The notes beneath the pieces were generated by a model. The model saw nothing but the letters and a program-made list of their open reading frames with translations, was not told the DNA's origin and did not search any database. A DNA stretch of 64,000 bases. Origin: an uncultured Prevotella sp. (GTDB lineage: Bacteria; Bacteroidota; Bacteroidia; Bacteroidales; Bacteroidaceae). Shown piece after piece: positions 56,108 through 64,000 of this stretch. The stretch covers positions 1 through 64,000 of the forward strand of contig ONYL01000004.1 of NCBI GenBank assembly GCA_900322035.1, read 5' to 3'. Positions within the stretch are counted from its first letter, which is position 1. Each line of letters begins with the position of its first letter. The position numbers and the translations under genes were made by a program.

Positions 56108-56305
56108 ATGGCAAAGAAAGCGAACAGTACAAAGAGTTTCATTCTCCGTGTGGACGCTGACACGATGGACGCTATTGAGAAGTGGGCTGCCGACGTGTTC
56201 CGCAGCATCAACGGCCAGTTGCAGTGGATCATCACTGACTCGCTGAGGCGGAACCGCCGTTTGCCCAAGCACAGAAAAACTTCAGACGAAGACAAAGAGG
56301 TTTGA
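56108..56305 (+). CDS. ribbon-helix-helix (Arc-type) DNA-binding protein
   Basis: A 65-residue protein from MAKKANSTKSF; an ATG at 56099 adds three residues. It has a beta strand (SFILRVDADT), a helix (MDAIEKWAADVF) and a second helix (SINGQLQWIITDSLRRN), the classic ribbon-helix-helix order, then a basic tail. It directly follows the SPFH gene, and both end before the terminator at 56373. It could be the operon's regulator, or an Arc-like protein that only happens to be cotranscribed. Confidence 0.8.
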   Translation: MAKKANSTKSFILRVDADTMDAIEKWAADVFRSINGQLQWIITDSLRRNRRLPKHRKTSDEDKEV

Positions 56306-56364
56306 AAACATGCCGTAATAAGTAGTCTCTGATGTAACTTTGACTCTCCTGCAACAGAGAACAA

Positions 56365-56410
56365 GAAAAAAGCCCATGGATGACGTTCAGACATTCATCC
56401 ATGGGTTTTT
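56365..56410. terminator. bidirectional terminator between regulator and M15 peptidase genes
   Basis: CCCATGGATGA (56373-56383) pairs with TCATCCATGGG (56395-56405), 11 bp, with an A run before and a T run after, serving both converging genes. Confidence 0.85.
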
Positions 56411-56479
56411 ACTTATTTTTTTTCAAGAGCAAGGTCTACTGTATTTCAATGTGTTCGGAAAAAAAGTTGGTCATGCTCG

Positions 56480-57184
56480 TCACTTTTCAAAGTGCTGGTA
56501 ATCTTTCAACGATCTCCAGGCCCCTCCCCAGCGAAAGCCCCGTTGAGTGAAGTACTTGTAAGCCACATCCTCCCGCGAAATTTTGTGGGAGAACGCAGCC
56601 TTACGGTCGATATATGGCAACCCATTGGCAGGTTGGATGCTTCTCCTACCCCTGATGGTGCGCACACAAGGATTATAAAGAGGATTTACATCTACCGCAA
56701 GTCCAAGCGCATGTTTTGAGAGTCTTATCTGTCCCTTCACTTTTCGATAGCAGAAGCAGCTGGTGTTGTTGGCCTGCATCGAGTGTTCGTCGTCTGCCCC
56801 AAAATCATCAATGAGCCTCATGCTCCCGATGGGGTATCGCTTGTGGTAGAGCTGACGGAAGACAAAGAGCAGGTCGTTGGCTACAGACTTGTTACAAACC
56901 ATTTCACCCAACCTTATTCGGCCGTTGAAATCATAGTGGAGCACCTTGAGGTATCTAAGGTCGGCGCGCGGTACGTCACAGTTTGATGGATAGGAATGGC
57001 CCCGCATACGTTGAAATATATGATCGGGAATGGGTACGGCAGTAAAGCAACGGTTCAATCCATAGCGTTCAACCTCAGCCTGGCTCACAACGGCTTCCGG
57101 AGTCCATGCTGTAAGGGGAGAACGCGTCGGATTCATGAAAAGAAATGCTATACTAAAAAGAAAAAGAAACTTTATTTTAATCAT
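56480..57184 (-). CDS. M15-family peptidoglycan peptidase (D-Ala-D-Ala carboxypeptidase/VanY-like)
   Basis: A 234-residue exported zinc peptidase from the start MIKIKFLFLFSIAF at 57184, which gives a signal peptide; the ATG at 57202 only adds six residues. The M15 metal site is visible: SKHALGLAVDVNP (HxxGxAxD type) and DYQHFE near the C-terminus. It should trim cell-wall peptides in the periplasm. A hydrophobic stretch to about residue 20 could also act as an anchor. Confidence 0.85.
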   Translation of the reverse strand: MIKIKFLFLFSIAFLFMNPTRSPLTAWTPEAVVSQAEVERYGLNRCFTAVPIPDHIFQRMRGHSYPSNCDVPRADLRYLKVLHYDFNGRIRLGEMVCNKSVANDLLFVFRQLYHKRYPIGSMRLIDDFGADDEHSMQANNTSCFCYRKVKGQIRLSKHALGLAVDVNPLYNPCVRTIRGRRSIQPANGLPYIDRKAAFSHKISREDVAYKYFTQRGFRWGGAWRSLKDYQHFEK

Positions 57185-57285
57185 GTCTGATAGGCAAATC
57201 ATTTCGGATGAGGCACCGTCAATGCCAAACCTTACGGTAAGCCATCAACTGCCAGATGTAACACAAGGACAACCCTGTCCCTAAG

Positions 57286-57320
57286 AAAAAAAATCAGAGG
57301 GTCTATGTAAGGCCCTCTGA
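57286..57320 (-). terminator. intrinsic terminator of the DUF349 gene
   Basis: On the minus strand TCAGAGGG and CCCTCTGA (57294-57301 and 57313-57320) form an 8-bp stem, followed by an eight-T run (57293-57286). Confidence 0.82.
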
Positions 57321-57330
57321 CAAATATAAA

Positions 57331-59346
57331 TCAATGTGATTCTGTTTCCGGTTTGCTACCCGCTTCCTGTTGGGAATTTTGCTCTTCCCTGTTGGCCGTG
57401 TCGATGGCTTTGATCTTTTCGTAGAGCAACTTGGCCTCATCCTTGAGTTTCAGAACCTTTCGGTTCATCTCGTCGATCAGACTGTTTCCCTTCTTGCTGC
57501 TCACATTGAGGAATCCTATGTTGTTCTCATAGGTATTGATCTCACTTTTCAGCTGTTCGTAACGACGGAACAAGCGGGCGCGCTCATTGTCAATAGCCTC
57601 ATCGCCATGCTTGGCAATATTCTTCAGATTGCTCTTGAAATTGTCGAGTTTGCGGCGGGCCACAGAGATATTGAGCTCCTTATTCAAGCGGTCCAAAATA
57701 TCGTGGTACTCTTTGTAAATCTTATCCTTGTCTCTGAAGGGCACATGGCCAACGGCATTGTATTCATCGATGAGATCCATCACCTTGTCTTGAGCGTCGG
57801 ATTCAGCCTTGTCGGCTATTTCCTTGAGCTGGGCAACGATATTACGCTTCTTTTCCAAGTTGGCCTTCTCCTCATTGTAAACACTGCTTGTTGCTGTGTT
57901 ACGTGCCTCAAAGAAGTGGTTGCAGGCTGCAAGAAAATCGCTCCAGAGTTTGTCACCGATTTTCTTGGGCACAGGTCCTATCGTCTTCCATTCTTTCTGC
58001 AAGGCGATGAGCTTGTCGGATGTTGACTTCCATTCGGTGGAATCGGTCAAGGCCTGAGCTTTCTCAACAAGGGCTTTTTTCTTCCCCACGTTTTCATAGA
58101 GCATGGCCTTGCGTTCCTTGAAGAACTCTGCCTTGCGGCTGAAGAAATCGTCGCAGGCGGCGCGGAAGCGTTCAAAGATCTTCACATTCATCTTTTGCGG
58201 TGCAAAGCCAATGGTCTTCCATTCTTTCTGGACGTCGATAATTTCGTTCGTGTGGCGTTCCCAGTCAGCAGTTCCTTTATTCTCTTGCTTTGCGATAGCT
58301 TCGACTTTCTCACACAAGGCAGTCTTGCGTGTGAGGTTGTCTTCCTCCTTGGCCCGCAGATCATCGAAGAACTGCTGATGCCGCTTGTTGATGACCGTAG
58401 ATGCAGCTTTGAAGCGGCTCCAGATTTCCTCGCGTTTTTCCTTGGCCACGGGTCCGGTCTCGCGATATTGCTGATGGAGTTCCTGCAACTGATGGAAGGC
58501 ACTAATCACATCTGGCTCGTCGGCGAGTTTCTCGGCCTCTTCACACAGATGAGTCTTTTTCTCTAAATTCTTTTTGAAGTCATATTCACGGGCTTCGCGA
58601 TTAAGGTTGAGCAGGTCGTAGAACTGTTCCACATAGAGCTGATAGTTGCGCCAGAGTTCATTAGCCTTATCGGCAGGAACTGCTTTGATTTCTTTCCATT
58701 CCTGCTGCAGGGTCTTGAAGTCGTTGTAGCTTTTGTTGGCCTGCTCGGGCGAAGTCGCCATAGCCTTAATCTTCTCTATGATGTCGAGTTTTTTCTGCAG
58801 GTTATCCTGCTTCTCGGCCTCTTGCTGCTGGAAGATCTTGGCACGCTTCTCGCGAATGATGGTCATCTCAGCCTTGAAAGCTTCCTCGTCCTCATCGGGT
58901 TTCACCTGATATTTCTCGGGGTCGCCACCAGCTTCGAGGTATTCTTTCTGTTCCTTCTCGCGCTCGGCGATGTGCAGTTTATAGAACATGGTTTTCAAGT
59001 GGTCTACCTCATCCTTGTCGGGATTGTCTACTTCCTGCGCGATTTGCCGAGTGCGTTCCAGCACCTCTTTCTTGGTTTTGTAGACCTTGTGCGCAAGGTC
59101 ATCTCCTTTCACCCCGTTATCCTCAGCCGCAGGAGTTTCTGTCTTCTGAGCTTCGTCTTGTGGTTTAACATCGTCGGCAGCAGCCGTTTCTGTTTGAGCT
59201 TCGTCAGCCGCAGTTTTTTCCTCGGGCACCTTGGCGTCCGTTGTTTTGTCCTTGGTTTCCGTAGCTTTGATCTCAGAAGCATTTTGGTTCGGCTTCTGCT
59301 CATCCAATGTCCCCTGATTCAGGGCGTTCTCTTGAGAGTCCATCAT
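57331..59346 (-). CDS. DUF349 repeat protein
   Basis: A 671-residue cytoplasmic protein. The first ~105 residues are Thr/Ala/Glu/Lys-rich and probably disordered. From about 130 to 600 there are several DUF349 helical repeats, each with a W-x-x-I/x-P-x-x-K-x-x-x-x-L-W type signature (EWKTIGPVPKKIGDKLWSDF, EWKEIKAVPADKANELWRNY). The C-terminus is a coiled coil (FRRYEQLKSEINTYENNIGF). The role of DUF349 is not known. It is monocistronic with a terminator. Confidence 0.88.
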   Translation of the reverse strand: MMDSQENALNQGTLDEQKPNQNASEIKATETKDKTTDAKVPEEKTAADEAQTETAAADDVKPQDEAQKTETPAAEDNGVKGDDLAHKVYKTKKEVLERTRQIAQEVDNPDKDEVDHLKTMFYKLHIAEREKEQKEYLEAGGDPEKYQVKPDEDEEAFKAEMTIIREKRAKIFQQQEAEKQDNLQKKLDIIEKIKAMATSPEQANKSYNDFKTLQQEWKEIKAVPADKANELWRNYQLYVEQFYDLLNLNREAREYDFKKNLEKKTHLCEEAEKLADEPDVISAFHQLQELHQQYRETGPVAKEKREEIWSRFKAASTVINKRHQQFFDDLRAKEEDNLTRKTALCEKVEAIAKQENKGTADWERHTNEIIDVQKEWKTIGFAPQKMNVKIFERFRAACDDFFSRKAEFFKERKAMLYENVGKKKALVEKAQALTDSTEWKSTSDKLIALQKEWKTIGPVPKKIGDKLWSDFLAACNHFFEARNTATSSVYNEEKANLEKKRNIVAQLKEIADKAESDAQDKVMDLIDEYNAVGHVPFRDKDKIYKEYHDILDRLNKELNISVARRKLDNFKSNLKNIAKHGDEAIDNERARLFRRYEQLKSEINTYENNIGFLNVSSKKGNSLIDEMNRKVLKLKDEAKLLYEKIKAIDTANREEQNSQQEAGSKPETESH

Positions 59347-59473
59347 TTAACTTTTAGTTATGATATAAGTATTCCCGATGGCAACAGAAATTTGTCGCCA
59401 CCTTATTCGCTGCAAATCTAAACAAAAAAATTGAAAACCACACGAAATTTGCGTTTTTTTTGATTCAAATGTC

Positions 59474-60400
59474 TTATAAAAGCCTTTTTGCACGAAGAAT
59501 CCACCAACTCAGCCCACTTACAAGAACAGAAATGATCAATGCGATGGGAAATCCCCATGTATTTTGTTCCATTCCGTTGATGAGGTTCATGCCGAAGAGG
59601 GAGGCGATGAGTGTGGGAAACATCATGATGATCGACACCGATGTCAACGTACGCATCACGGTGTTCATGTTGTTATTGATGATGCTCGAATAGGTGTCCA
59701 TCGTCGACTCCAGAATATCGGAATAGATGTTGGTAGTCTCACGGGCCTGCGTCATCTCGATATTGACATCTTCGATGAGGTCGGCATCCAACTCGTCCAC
59801 TTGCAGCTTGAACTTCAATTTTGAGAGCAGGTTCTCATTTCCACGGATGGAAGTGATGAAATAGGTCAGCGAATCCTGCAACCGGCTCAGCCCGATAAGG
59901 TTCTCATTGTTCACCTCGTGATCGAGATTGTGCTTGGCCTTTTCGATCAGCGCGTTGATCTGCTTGAGTCGCTTCAGATACCACACGGCGCTTGAGTAGA
60001 ACAGGCGGAAGATCAGATCCACGTAATCGGTGAACCCAACGCCACGCTTCTGCTGATAGCTGACAAAGTCGATCATCATATTGGTCTCGAAGAAGCACAC
60101 CGTTATCGTGACGTCGCGCTTATGGATGATGCCCAAAGGCACGGTAGTGTAGGGCGTGCGGGAGCGAATTTCCTTCACGTAGGGTATACGGAGGATGATA
60201 AGCATCCAGCCGTCGTCGTATTCATAACGGGCACGCTCGTCGGTATCGCTGATATCGGAAAGGAAGTAATCAGGAATATGATAGCGTTCCATCAGTTCCC
60301 GTTGATCTTCGTCGGTTGGGCAGGTCACTTGAATCCAGCAGTTGGGCTGCCACTCCTTGAGGGCAGTCAACTTTTCATTGATATTCCAATATGTTTTCAT
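59474..60400 (-). CDS. corA: CorA-type magnesium/divalent metal transporter
   Basis: A 308-residue inner-membrane channel from MKTYWNINEK. The first ~240 residues form the cytoplasmic funnel, ending in the long stalk helix. Two C-terminal membrane helices carry the GMN signature (SLFGMNLINGMEQNTWGFP) at the pore loop and end in a basic tail (RAKRLL). I choose 60400 over the ATG at 60421, which would add MSLEISK with no support. Confidence 0.92.
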   Translation of the reverse strand: MKTYWNINEKLTALKEWQPNCWIQVTCPTDEDQRELMERYHIPDYFLSDISDTDERARYEYDDGWMLIILRIPYVKEIRSRTPYTTVPLGIIHKRDVTITVCFFETNMMIDFVSYQQKRGVGFTDYVDLIFRLFYSSAVWYLKRLKQINALIEKAKHNLDHEVNNENLIGLSRLQDSLTYFITSIRGNENLLSKLKFKLQVDELDADLIEDVNIEMTQARETTNIYSDILESTMDTYSSIINNNMNTVMRTLTSVSIIMMFPTLIASLFGMNLINGMEQNTWGFPIALIISVLVSGLSWWILRAKRLL

Positions 60401-60690
60401 TTTGCTAATCTCCAAAGACAAGTCAACAAGGTGGGGATTAGCCTCAGAGGCTCATCCTCACGCTCTCTTCTTGTCGTTTTCCGCGTGATAGTCGTCCATT
60501 TGTTTTGTTGATGTTGATTTTTGTGATGCAAAAATAAGAAAAATATAATATCCTGCCAACTTTTTCCTCATTTTTTGGCTACAAGTGGGTTGAAAAAATA
60601 ATCTTTCCGCAAGCTGACGCGCCCATTGCCCCCGCCGCCAGGCGTCTCATCGTTATTGACGCGAGGAGCATGCGCGCCAAGACTTTCGCG

Positions 60691-60718
60691 AAAAAGGCTG
60701 AGCAATAAGCCCAGCCTT
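60691..60718 (-). terminator. terminator-like hairpin after the repeat-linked ORF
   Basis: On the minus strand AAGGCTG (60718-60712) pairs with CAGCCTT (60700-60694), then TTTTTCGCG. It lies 56 bases beyond the stop of the small minus-strand ORF at 60774, which supports that ORF having been, or being, a gene. Confidence 0.6.
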
Positions 60719-60773
60719 GATCATTCCACACAAGGTGCTACCCGCTCCATCCTCCTGGGCAGCAAACGTGATG

Positions 60774-61192
60774 CTATTTCACCAAACGGTAATAGACCGT
60801 GAAGCTACCATCGTCGTGATAATCTACGTAAACCTCAAAATCTTTTCCCTTTGGAATCTTTTGGGCGATTTTTGTTGCAATAGAAATGGCATCAAGCTTG
60901 GTCCTGCCCGTTCCACCATTGATCCAATCTTTTCCGGACGGAGCGGATTTGACAACCAAATAGGAAAAAGCAACTGGCGGTAGCCATCCAACAGTGTGAC
61001 GATCGCCATACAACAGTGTGGCGGTAGCCATACAACTGTGTGGCGGTAGCCATACAACTGTGTGGCGGTAGCCATACAACTGTGTGGCGGTAGCCATACA
61101 ACTGTGTGGCGGTAGCCATACAACAATACGGCAGTTGCCACAGCCCTAATAATTCTTTGCGACACTACACCTAAACACAACGAATTATTCAT
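60774..61192 (-). pseudogene. small ORF interrupted by a 22-bp tandem repeat (pseudogene or repeat-switched gene)
   Basis: On the minus strand a possible start region at 61192 (MNNSLCLGVVSQRIIRAVAT) leads into the repeat at 61140-60976. Beyond the repeat a plausible coding tail of about 63 residues ends at 60774 (SAPSGKDWINGGTGRTKLDA ... YVDYHDDGSFTVYYRLVK). The two parts are in different frames. The repeat is free of stops in all three minus-strand frames, and each 22-bp unit shifts the frame by one, so copy number would decide whether the parts join. The tail has natural codon use and a terminator beyond it. I do not recognise the domain. Confidence 0.4.
60976..61140. repeat. 22-bp tandem repeat array, locus 3
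   Basis: Seven full 22-bp units, from 60976 to 61129, plus a partial one to 61140. The consensus is GGCGGTAGCCATACAACTGTGT; the four middle units (61020-61107) are identical, while units 1, 2 and 7 carry substitutions. There are no spacers, so it is not CRISPR. The identical core suggests recent copy-number change. On the minus strand each unit holds an ATG. The unit aligns loosely with the GC-rich loci when CAT is matched. Confidence 0.9.
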
Positions 61193-61222
61193 GATGGTAT
61201 GGGCTTTTTCCTAACTATTTTG

Positions 61223-61230
61223 TATTTTTG
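61223..61230 (+). promoter_or_regulatory. -7 promoter element of the CBM9-like gene
   Basis: TATTTTTG at 61223-61230, 33 bases before the ATG at 61263; no -33 TTTG at the usual spacing. Confidence 0.4.
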
Positions 61231-61262
61231 CAGTATCAAATCCATATAGACAGAAGAACGAT

Positions 61263-62315
61263 ATGAAAAAAAAGTGGTTTATGTTTCTCCTTGCCCTTGC
61301 CTCAACTGGGGTGGCTGAGGCAGGGACACCCCTCGTGGAGCAGTACGGGCGAATGCTTACTCCGCCGCCCACCTACGTCTGTCTGAAAGCCAAGACGCCC
61401 CTCACGATCGACGGGTTGCTCAACGAGGAAGAATGGCAGCGCGCACCCTATACGGCCGCCTTTGTCGACATCAGTGGGGAGGATTTCCCACGCCCCAAAT
61501 ACCGCACACGGGCCAAAATGCTTTGGGACAACGACTTTCTCTACATAGGGGCCGAACTGGAAGAACCCAATATCAAGGCACTGCTCAAGCAGCGCGACAC
61601 CATCATCTATAAGGACAACGACTTCGAGGTGTTCATCGATCCCGACGGTGACGGAAAGGCATATTTCGAGATAGAGCTCAACGCTCTCAACACGGTCTTC
61701 GACCTTATGCTCGACCGCCCCTATCGCGTGGACGGCAACTTCTTCATGCAGTGGGACTGTCCTGGACTCCAGACGGCGGTACACTGTGACGGCACACTCA
61801 ATGATTCCACCGACACCGACCGCGGATGGACGGTGGAGATGGCCATCCCCCGGAAGGCCATCGCCACCAGCTTCGACAACCCGCTCCAAGAAGGACGGTG
61901 GCTGAGACTCGACTTCTCGCGCGTGGAATGGCTCAAGAAGGGAGGCCCGGAGGAAAACTGGGTGTGGGGTCCCACCGGAAAGGTGGACATGCACATGCCC
62001 GAGCGTTGGGCCTACGTGATGTTGGCTGGACACGAAGGAGCCGAGTTCAGTTATCCCTACGATCAGAAAGTCTACCAGTTGATGTGGTCCTTATACTATG
62101 CCCAGGACGACTACCGCCGACAGCACGGGCACTTTGCCACATCGCTCGTAGCTCTCCTTGGTGTCCACGCTAAAGACAGTCTACGGCTACCCAAGGGCGC
62201 GGAGATTCGTCTCGATGCCGCCCGCACTGTTTACCGCATCACCATCAAGGCCGACGGACGGGAATATTCCCTCGACAGCAACGGAGAATGGAAGATAATG
62301 CATAATACATTATAA
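61263..62315 (+). CDS. secreted CBM9-like carbohydrate-binding protein
   Basis: A 350-residue exported protein (signal peptide MKKKWFMFLLALASTGVAEA). Residues about 40-250 form a CBM9-like sandwich of the type often found alone in Bacteroidetes: TIDGLLNEEEWQRAPYTAAF, KMLWDNDFLYIGAELEEPN, NDFEVFIDPDGDG and WTVEMAIPRKAI. It is followed by about 90 residues of unknown role. It probably binds sugar or a sugar-like ligand; no catalytic site is visible. The next gene starts 30 bases on and is likely cotranscribed. Confidence 0.82.
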   Translation: MKKKWFMFLLALASTGVAEAGTPLVEQYGRMLTPPPTYVCLKAKTPLTIDGLLNEEEWQRAPYTAAFVDISGEDFPRPKYRTRAKMLWDNDFLYIGAELEEPNIKALLKQRDTIIYKDNDFEVFIDPDGDGKAYFEIELNALNTVFDLMLDRPYRVDGNFFMQWDCPGLQTAVHCDGTLNDSTDTDRGWTVEMAIPRKAIATSFDNPLQEGRWLRLDFSRVEWLKKGGPEENWVWGPTGKVDMHMPERWAYVMLAGHEGAEFSYPYDQKVYQLMWSLYYAQDDYRRQHGHFATSLVALLGVHAKDSLRLPKGAEIRLDAARTVYRITIKADGREYSLDSNGEWKIMHNTL

Positions 62316-62421
62316 TATAGTAGAACAAGAAAAACAAGTAATAGAATGAACACTTCACAATTGTTGCTCAGAGCTTTTTTATTATGCACTATGCATGGTG
62401 CATTATGCATTAATAATACTG
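62292..62421. repeat. AT-rich palindromic repeat cluster around the DUF4838 start
   Basis: Alternating motifs of the form ATAATGCATAATACATTATA occur near 62299-62320 and TTATGCACTATGCATGGTGC through TATGCATTAATAAT near 62380-62418, on either side of the DUF4838 start codon. They are mutually inverted. The right copy lies inside the coding sequence and supplies residues of the signal peptide. Confidence 0.6.
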
Positions 62422-64000
62422 CCCAGGCACAGGTAACACTGGTGAAGGATGGCCGTCCGAAAGCCTGTATCGTCATTGAGCAACCTACGGCAGCCGACAC
62501 GGCAGCCGCCAGGATGCTCAACAAGTTTGTGGAACGCATATCGGGCACCACTCTGCCTCTGGCCCCCGGTCCCCGAAAGGGAATGGCCGCTGTGATGTTG
62601 GGACGCTCTGCTGCCACGGTGGGTGAAGACGGCTATGAGATCACCTGCCGCCCGGGCGAGCTCTCTGTTTCCACCGGTGGAGGCAAGGGCACGCTCTATG
62701 GTGTCTGTACACTGCTTGAACGCTATATGTGTGTAGACTACTGGGCAAAGGATGCCTATACGTTGATGCCTAACCGCACGATAACCTTGCCGCAATTCTC
62801 GCTCGCCGACTCGCCGGCATTCCGATTCCGCCAGACTTTCAGCTATAGCAACGACGACCCCGACTATGAGGCTTGGTTCAGACTGGAGCATCAGGATCAG
62901 ATTTTCGCCGGTGACCTGTGGGTACACACCTTCAACAGAATTCTGCCCGCCTCGGTCTATGGCAAGAGCCATCCGGAATACTATTCCTTCATCAACGGAC
63001 AACGACGACCTGGTGACCACTCACAGTGGTGCCTCTCCAACCCTGAGCTGTTCGAACTCGTCTGCCATAAGGTGGACTCCATCTTCAAGGCGCATCCTGG
63101 CATGAAGATGATCAGCATCAGCCAGAACGACGGCAACAACACCTATTGCCAGTGTTCCGAATGCAAGAAGGTGGACGAATATGAAGGCTCTCCATCGGGC
63201 AGCCTCATTAGGTTTCTCAACAAACTTGCGGCACGATTCCCCGACAAGGAGTTCTCTACCCTCGCCTACCTCTACAGCATGCATCCGCCAAAGCATGTGA
63301 AACCACTGAAGAACGTGAACATTATGCTTTGCGACATTGACTGCAAGCGTGAGGTTCCTCTCACCGACAATGCATCGGGGCGCGACTTCGTGAAAGCCCT
63401 TGAAGGATGGGCACGCATCTCCGACAACATCTTTATCTGGGACTATGGCATCAACTTCGACAATATGGTGGCGCCCTTCCCCAATTTCCACATTCTGCAA
63501 AAGAATCTTGCCCTATTCAAGAAAAACCATGCCACGATGGTCTTCGAACAGGTCAACGGACAGCGTGGCACCGACTTTGCCGAAATGCGGGCCTATATGT
63601 TAGCCAAGCTGATGTGGAACCCCGACCAGGATGCCGATTTACTCATGCGCGAGTTCCTTTATGGTTATTATGGCGCGGCAGCCCCTTATCTGTATAAATA
63701 CCAGAACTTGCTGCAAGGAGCTTTGCTGGCATCCGGCACGCCTCTTTGGATCTACGACTCACCCGTGTCGCACAAAAACGGGATGCTCAACCATAAGCTC
63801 ATGCGCACCTATGCCGAACTCTTCGACAAAGCTGAGGCTGCCGTAGGCGACGACTCTACCCTCTTGGGCAGAGTGCAGATGGCCCGTCTCCCCATTCAGT
63901 ACAGTGAACTCGAAATAGCCCGCACCGAGAATGGTAACGACCGAGAGGCCATGGCCCGCAAGGTGGAAGACTTCAGAATGAAAGCCGCCCGCTATGGCGT
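62346..64000 (+). CDS. DUF4838 family protein, secreted, C-terminus beyond the window
   Basis: An exported protein, open from the ATG at 62346 to the window end (about 551 codons seen, no stop). It begins with a signal peptide that includes the repeat-derived segment CTMHGALCINN. A beta-alpha domain resembling the non-catalytic domain before GH20/GH67 barrels follows (about 30-150). The DUF4838 core then includes QNDGNNTYCQCSECKKVDE and a TIM-barrel-like sequence (NIFIWDYGINFDNMVAPFPN). A glycosidase-type fold is likely, but no activity is established. It is paired with the CBM9-like gene. Confidence 0.8.
   Translation, partial: MNTSQLLLRAFLLCTMHGALCINNTAQAQVTLVKDGRPKACIVIEQPTAADTAAARMLNKFVERISGTTLPLAPGPRKGMAAVMLGRSAATVGEDGYEITCRPGELSVSTGGGKGTLYGVCTLLERYMCVDYWAKDAYTLMPNRTITLPQFSLADSPAFRFRQTFSYSNDDPDYEAWFRLEHQDQIFAGDLWVHTFNRILPASVYGKSHPEYYSFINGQRRPGDHSQWCLSNPELFELVCHKVDSIFKAHPGMKMISISQNDGNNTYCQCSECKKVDEYEGSPSGSLIRFLNKLAARFPDKEFSTLAYLYSMHPPKHVKPLKNVNIMLCDIDCKREVPLTDNASGRDFVKALEGWARISDNIFIWDYGINFDNMVAPFPNFHILQKNLALFKKNHATMVFEQVNGQRGTDFAEMRAYMLAKLMWNPDQDADLLMREFLYGYYGAAAPYLYKYQNLLQGALLASGTPLWIYDSPVSHKNGMLNHKLMRTYAELFDKAEAAVGDDSTLLGRVQMARLPIQYSELEIARTENGNDREAMARKVEDFRMKAARYG

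Noticed and set aside
60976..61140. CRISPR-like array of short direct repeats
   Set aside because: Units abut with no spacers, the 22-bp period holds throughout, and no cas genes are present; this is a tandem repeat.

Overview
The window looks like a chromosomal segment of a Bacteroidales bacterium, most probably Prevotella or a close relative. The evidence is a SusC/SusD pair, a hybrid two-component regulator, Bacteroidales-restricted families (DUF5606, DUF4369, DUF3943, YbbR next to yajC), roughly 50% GC coding sequence, and repeated Bacteroidetes-type promoters (TTTG, about 19 bases, TAnnTTTG). The genus call is an inference from style, not from a marker gene. No phage, transposase, integrase, rRNA operon or CRISPR array was seen.

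Layout. 0.1-3.5 kb (minus): a housekeeping run nusB, yajC, ybbR, coaE, DUF5606. 3.7-5.9 kb (plus): rplY, pth, an S4 RNA-binding gene and purN, closed by a bidirectional terminator shared with a TonB-type outer membrane protein that reads toward it. 9.3-24.2 kb (plus): aroB, a large repeat-containing DUF3943 envelope protein, a secreted beta-propeller protein, pepT, a Kef-type antiporter, dnaX, an HD phosphohydrolase and lptD. 24.7-36.6 kb (plus): a compact fructan utilisation locus, with a sugar-sensing hybrid regulator, an inner-membrane sugar transporter, a fructokinase, SusC, SusD and a GH32 fructan hydrolase. Fructan would be bound and cut at the surface, carried across the outer membrane by SusCD, moved inward by the MFS carrier and phosphorylated by the kinase. 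A tRNA-Arg(CCG) follows.

37.5-54.5 kb (minus): GNAT, mfd, a GT2 glycosyltransferase, plsC, a metallophosphoesterase, a free-standing methionine-synthase activation domain, pyrC, a DUF4369 lipoprotein, a small membrane protein, a DivIC-like protein, a carboxyltransferase subunit, an anchored unknown, the AmmeMemoRadiSam pair (radical SAM enzyme plus a Memo-AMMECR1 fusion lipoprotein) and rubredoxin. 55.2-60.4 kb: an SPFH protein with a ribbon-helix-helix regulator, an M15 peptidase, a DUF349 protein and CorA. 61.3 kb to the end (plus): a CBM9-like protein and a DUF4838 protein cut by the window edge.

The most unusual items are: (i) the AmmeMemoRadiSam pair, whose Memo/AMMECR1 half carries a lipoprotein signal; (ii) four separate intergenic arrays that share an exact 22-bp period anchored on CAT/ATG, one of which runs into a small ORF so that copy number would set the reading frame; (iii) a hybrid sensor kinase with no ATPase domain; (iv) a carboxyltransferase whose biotinyl-like domain lacks the biotin-accepting lysine; (v) a signal peptide partly encoded by an AT-rich palindromic repeat; and (vi) two candidate small RNAs.
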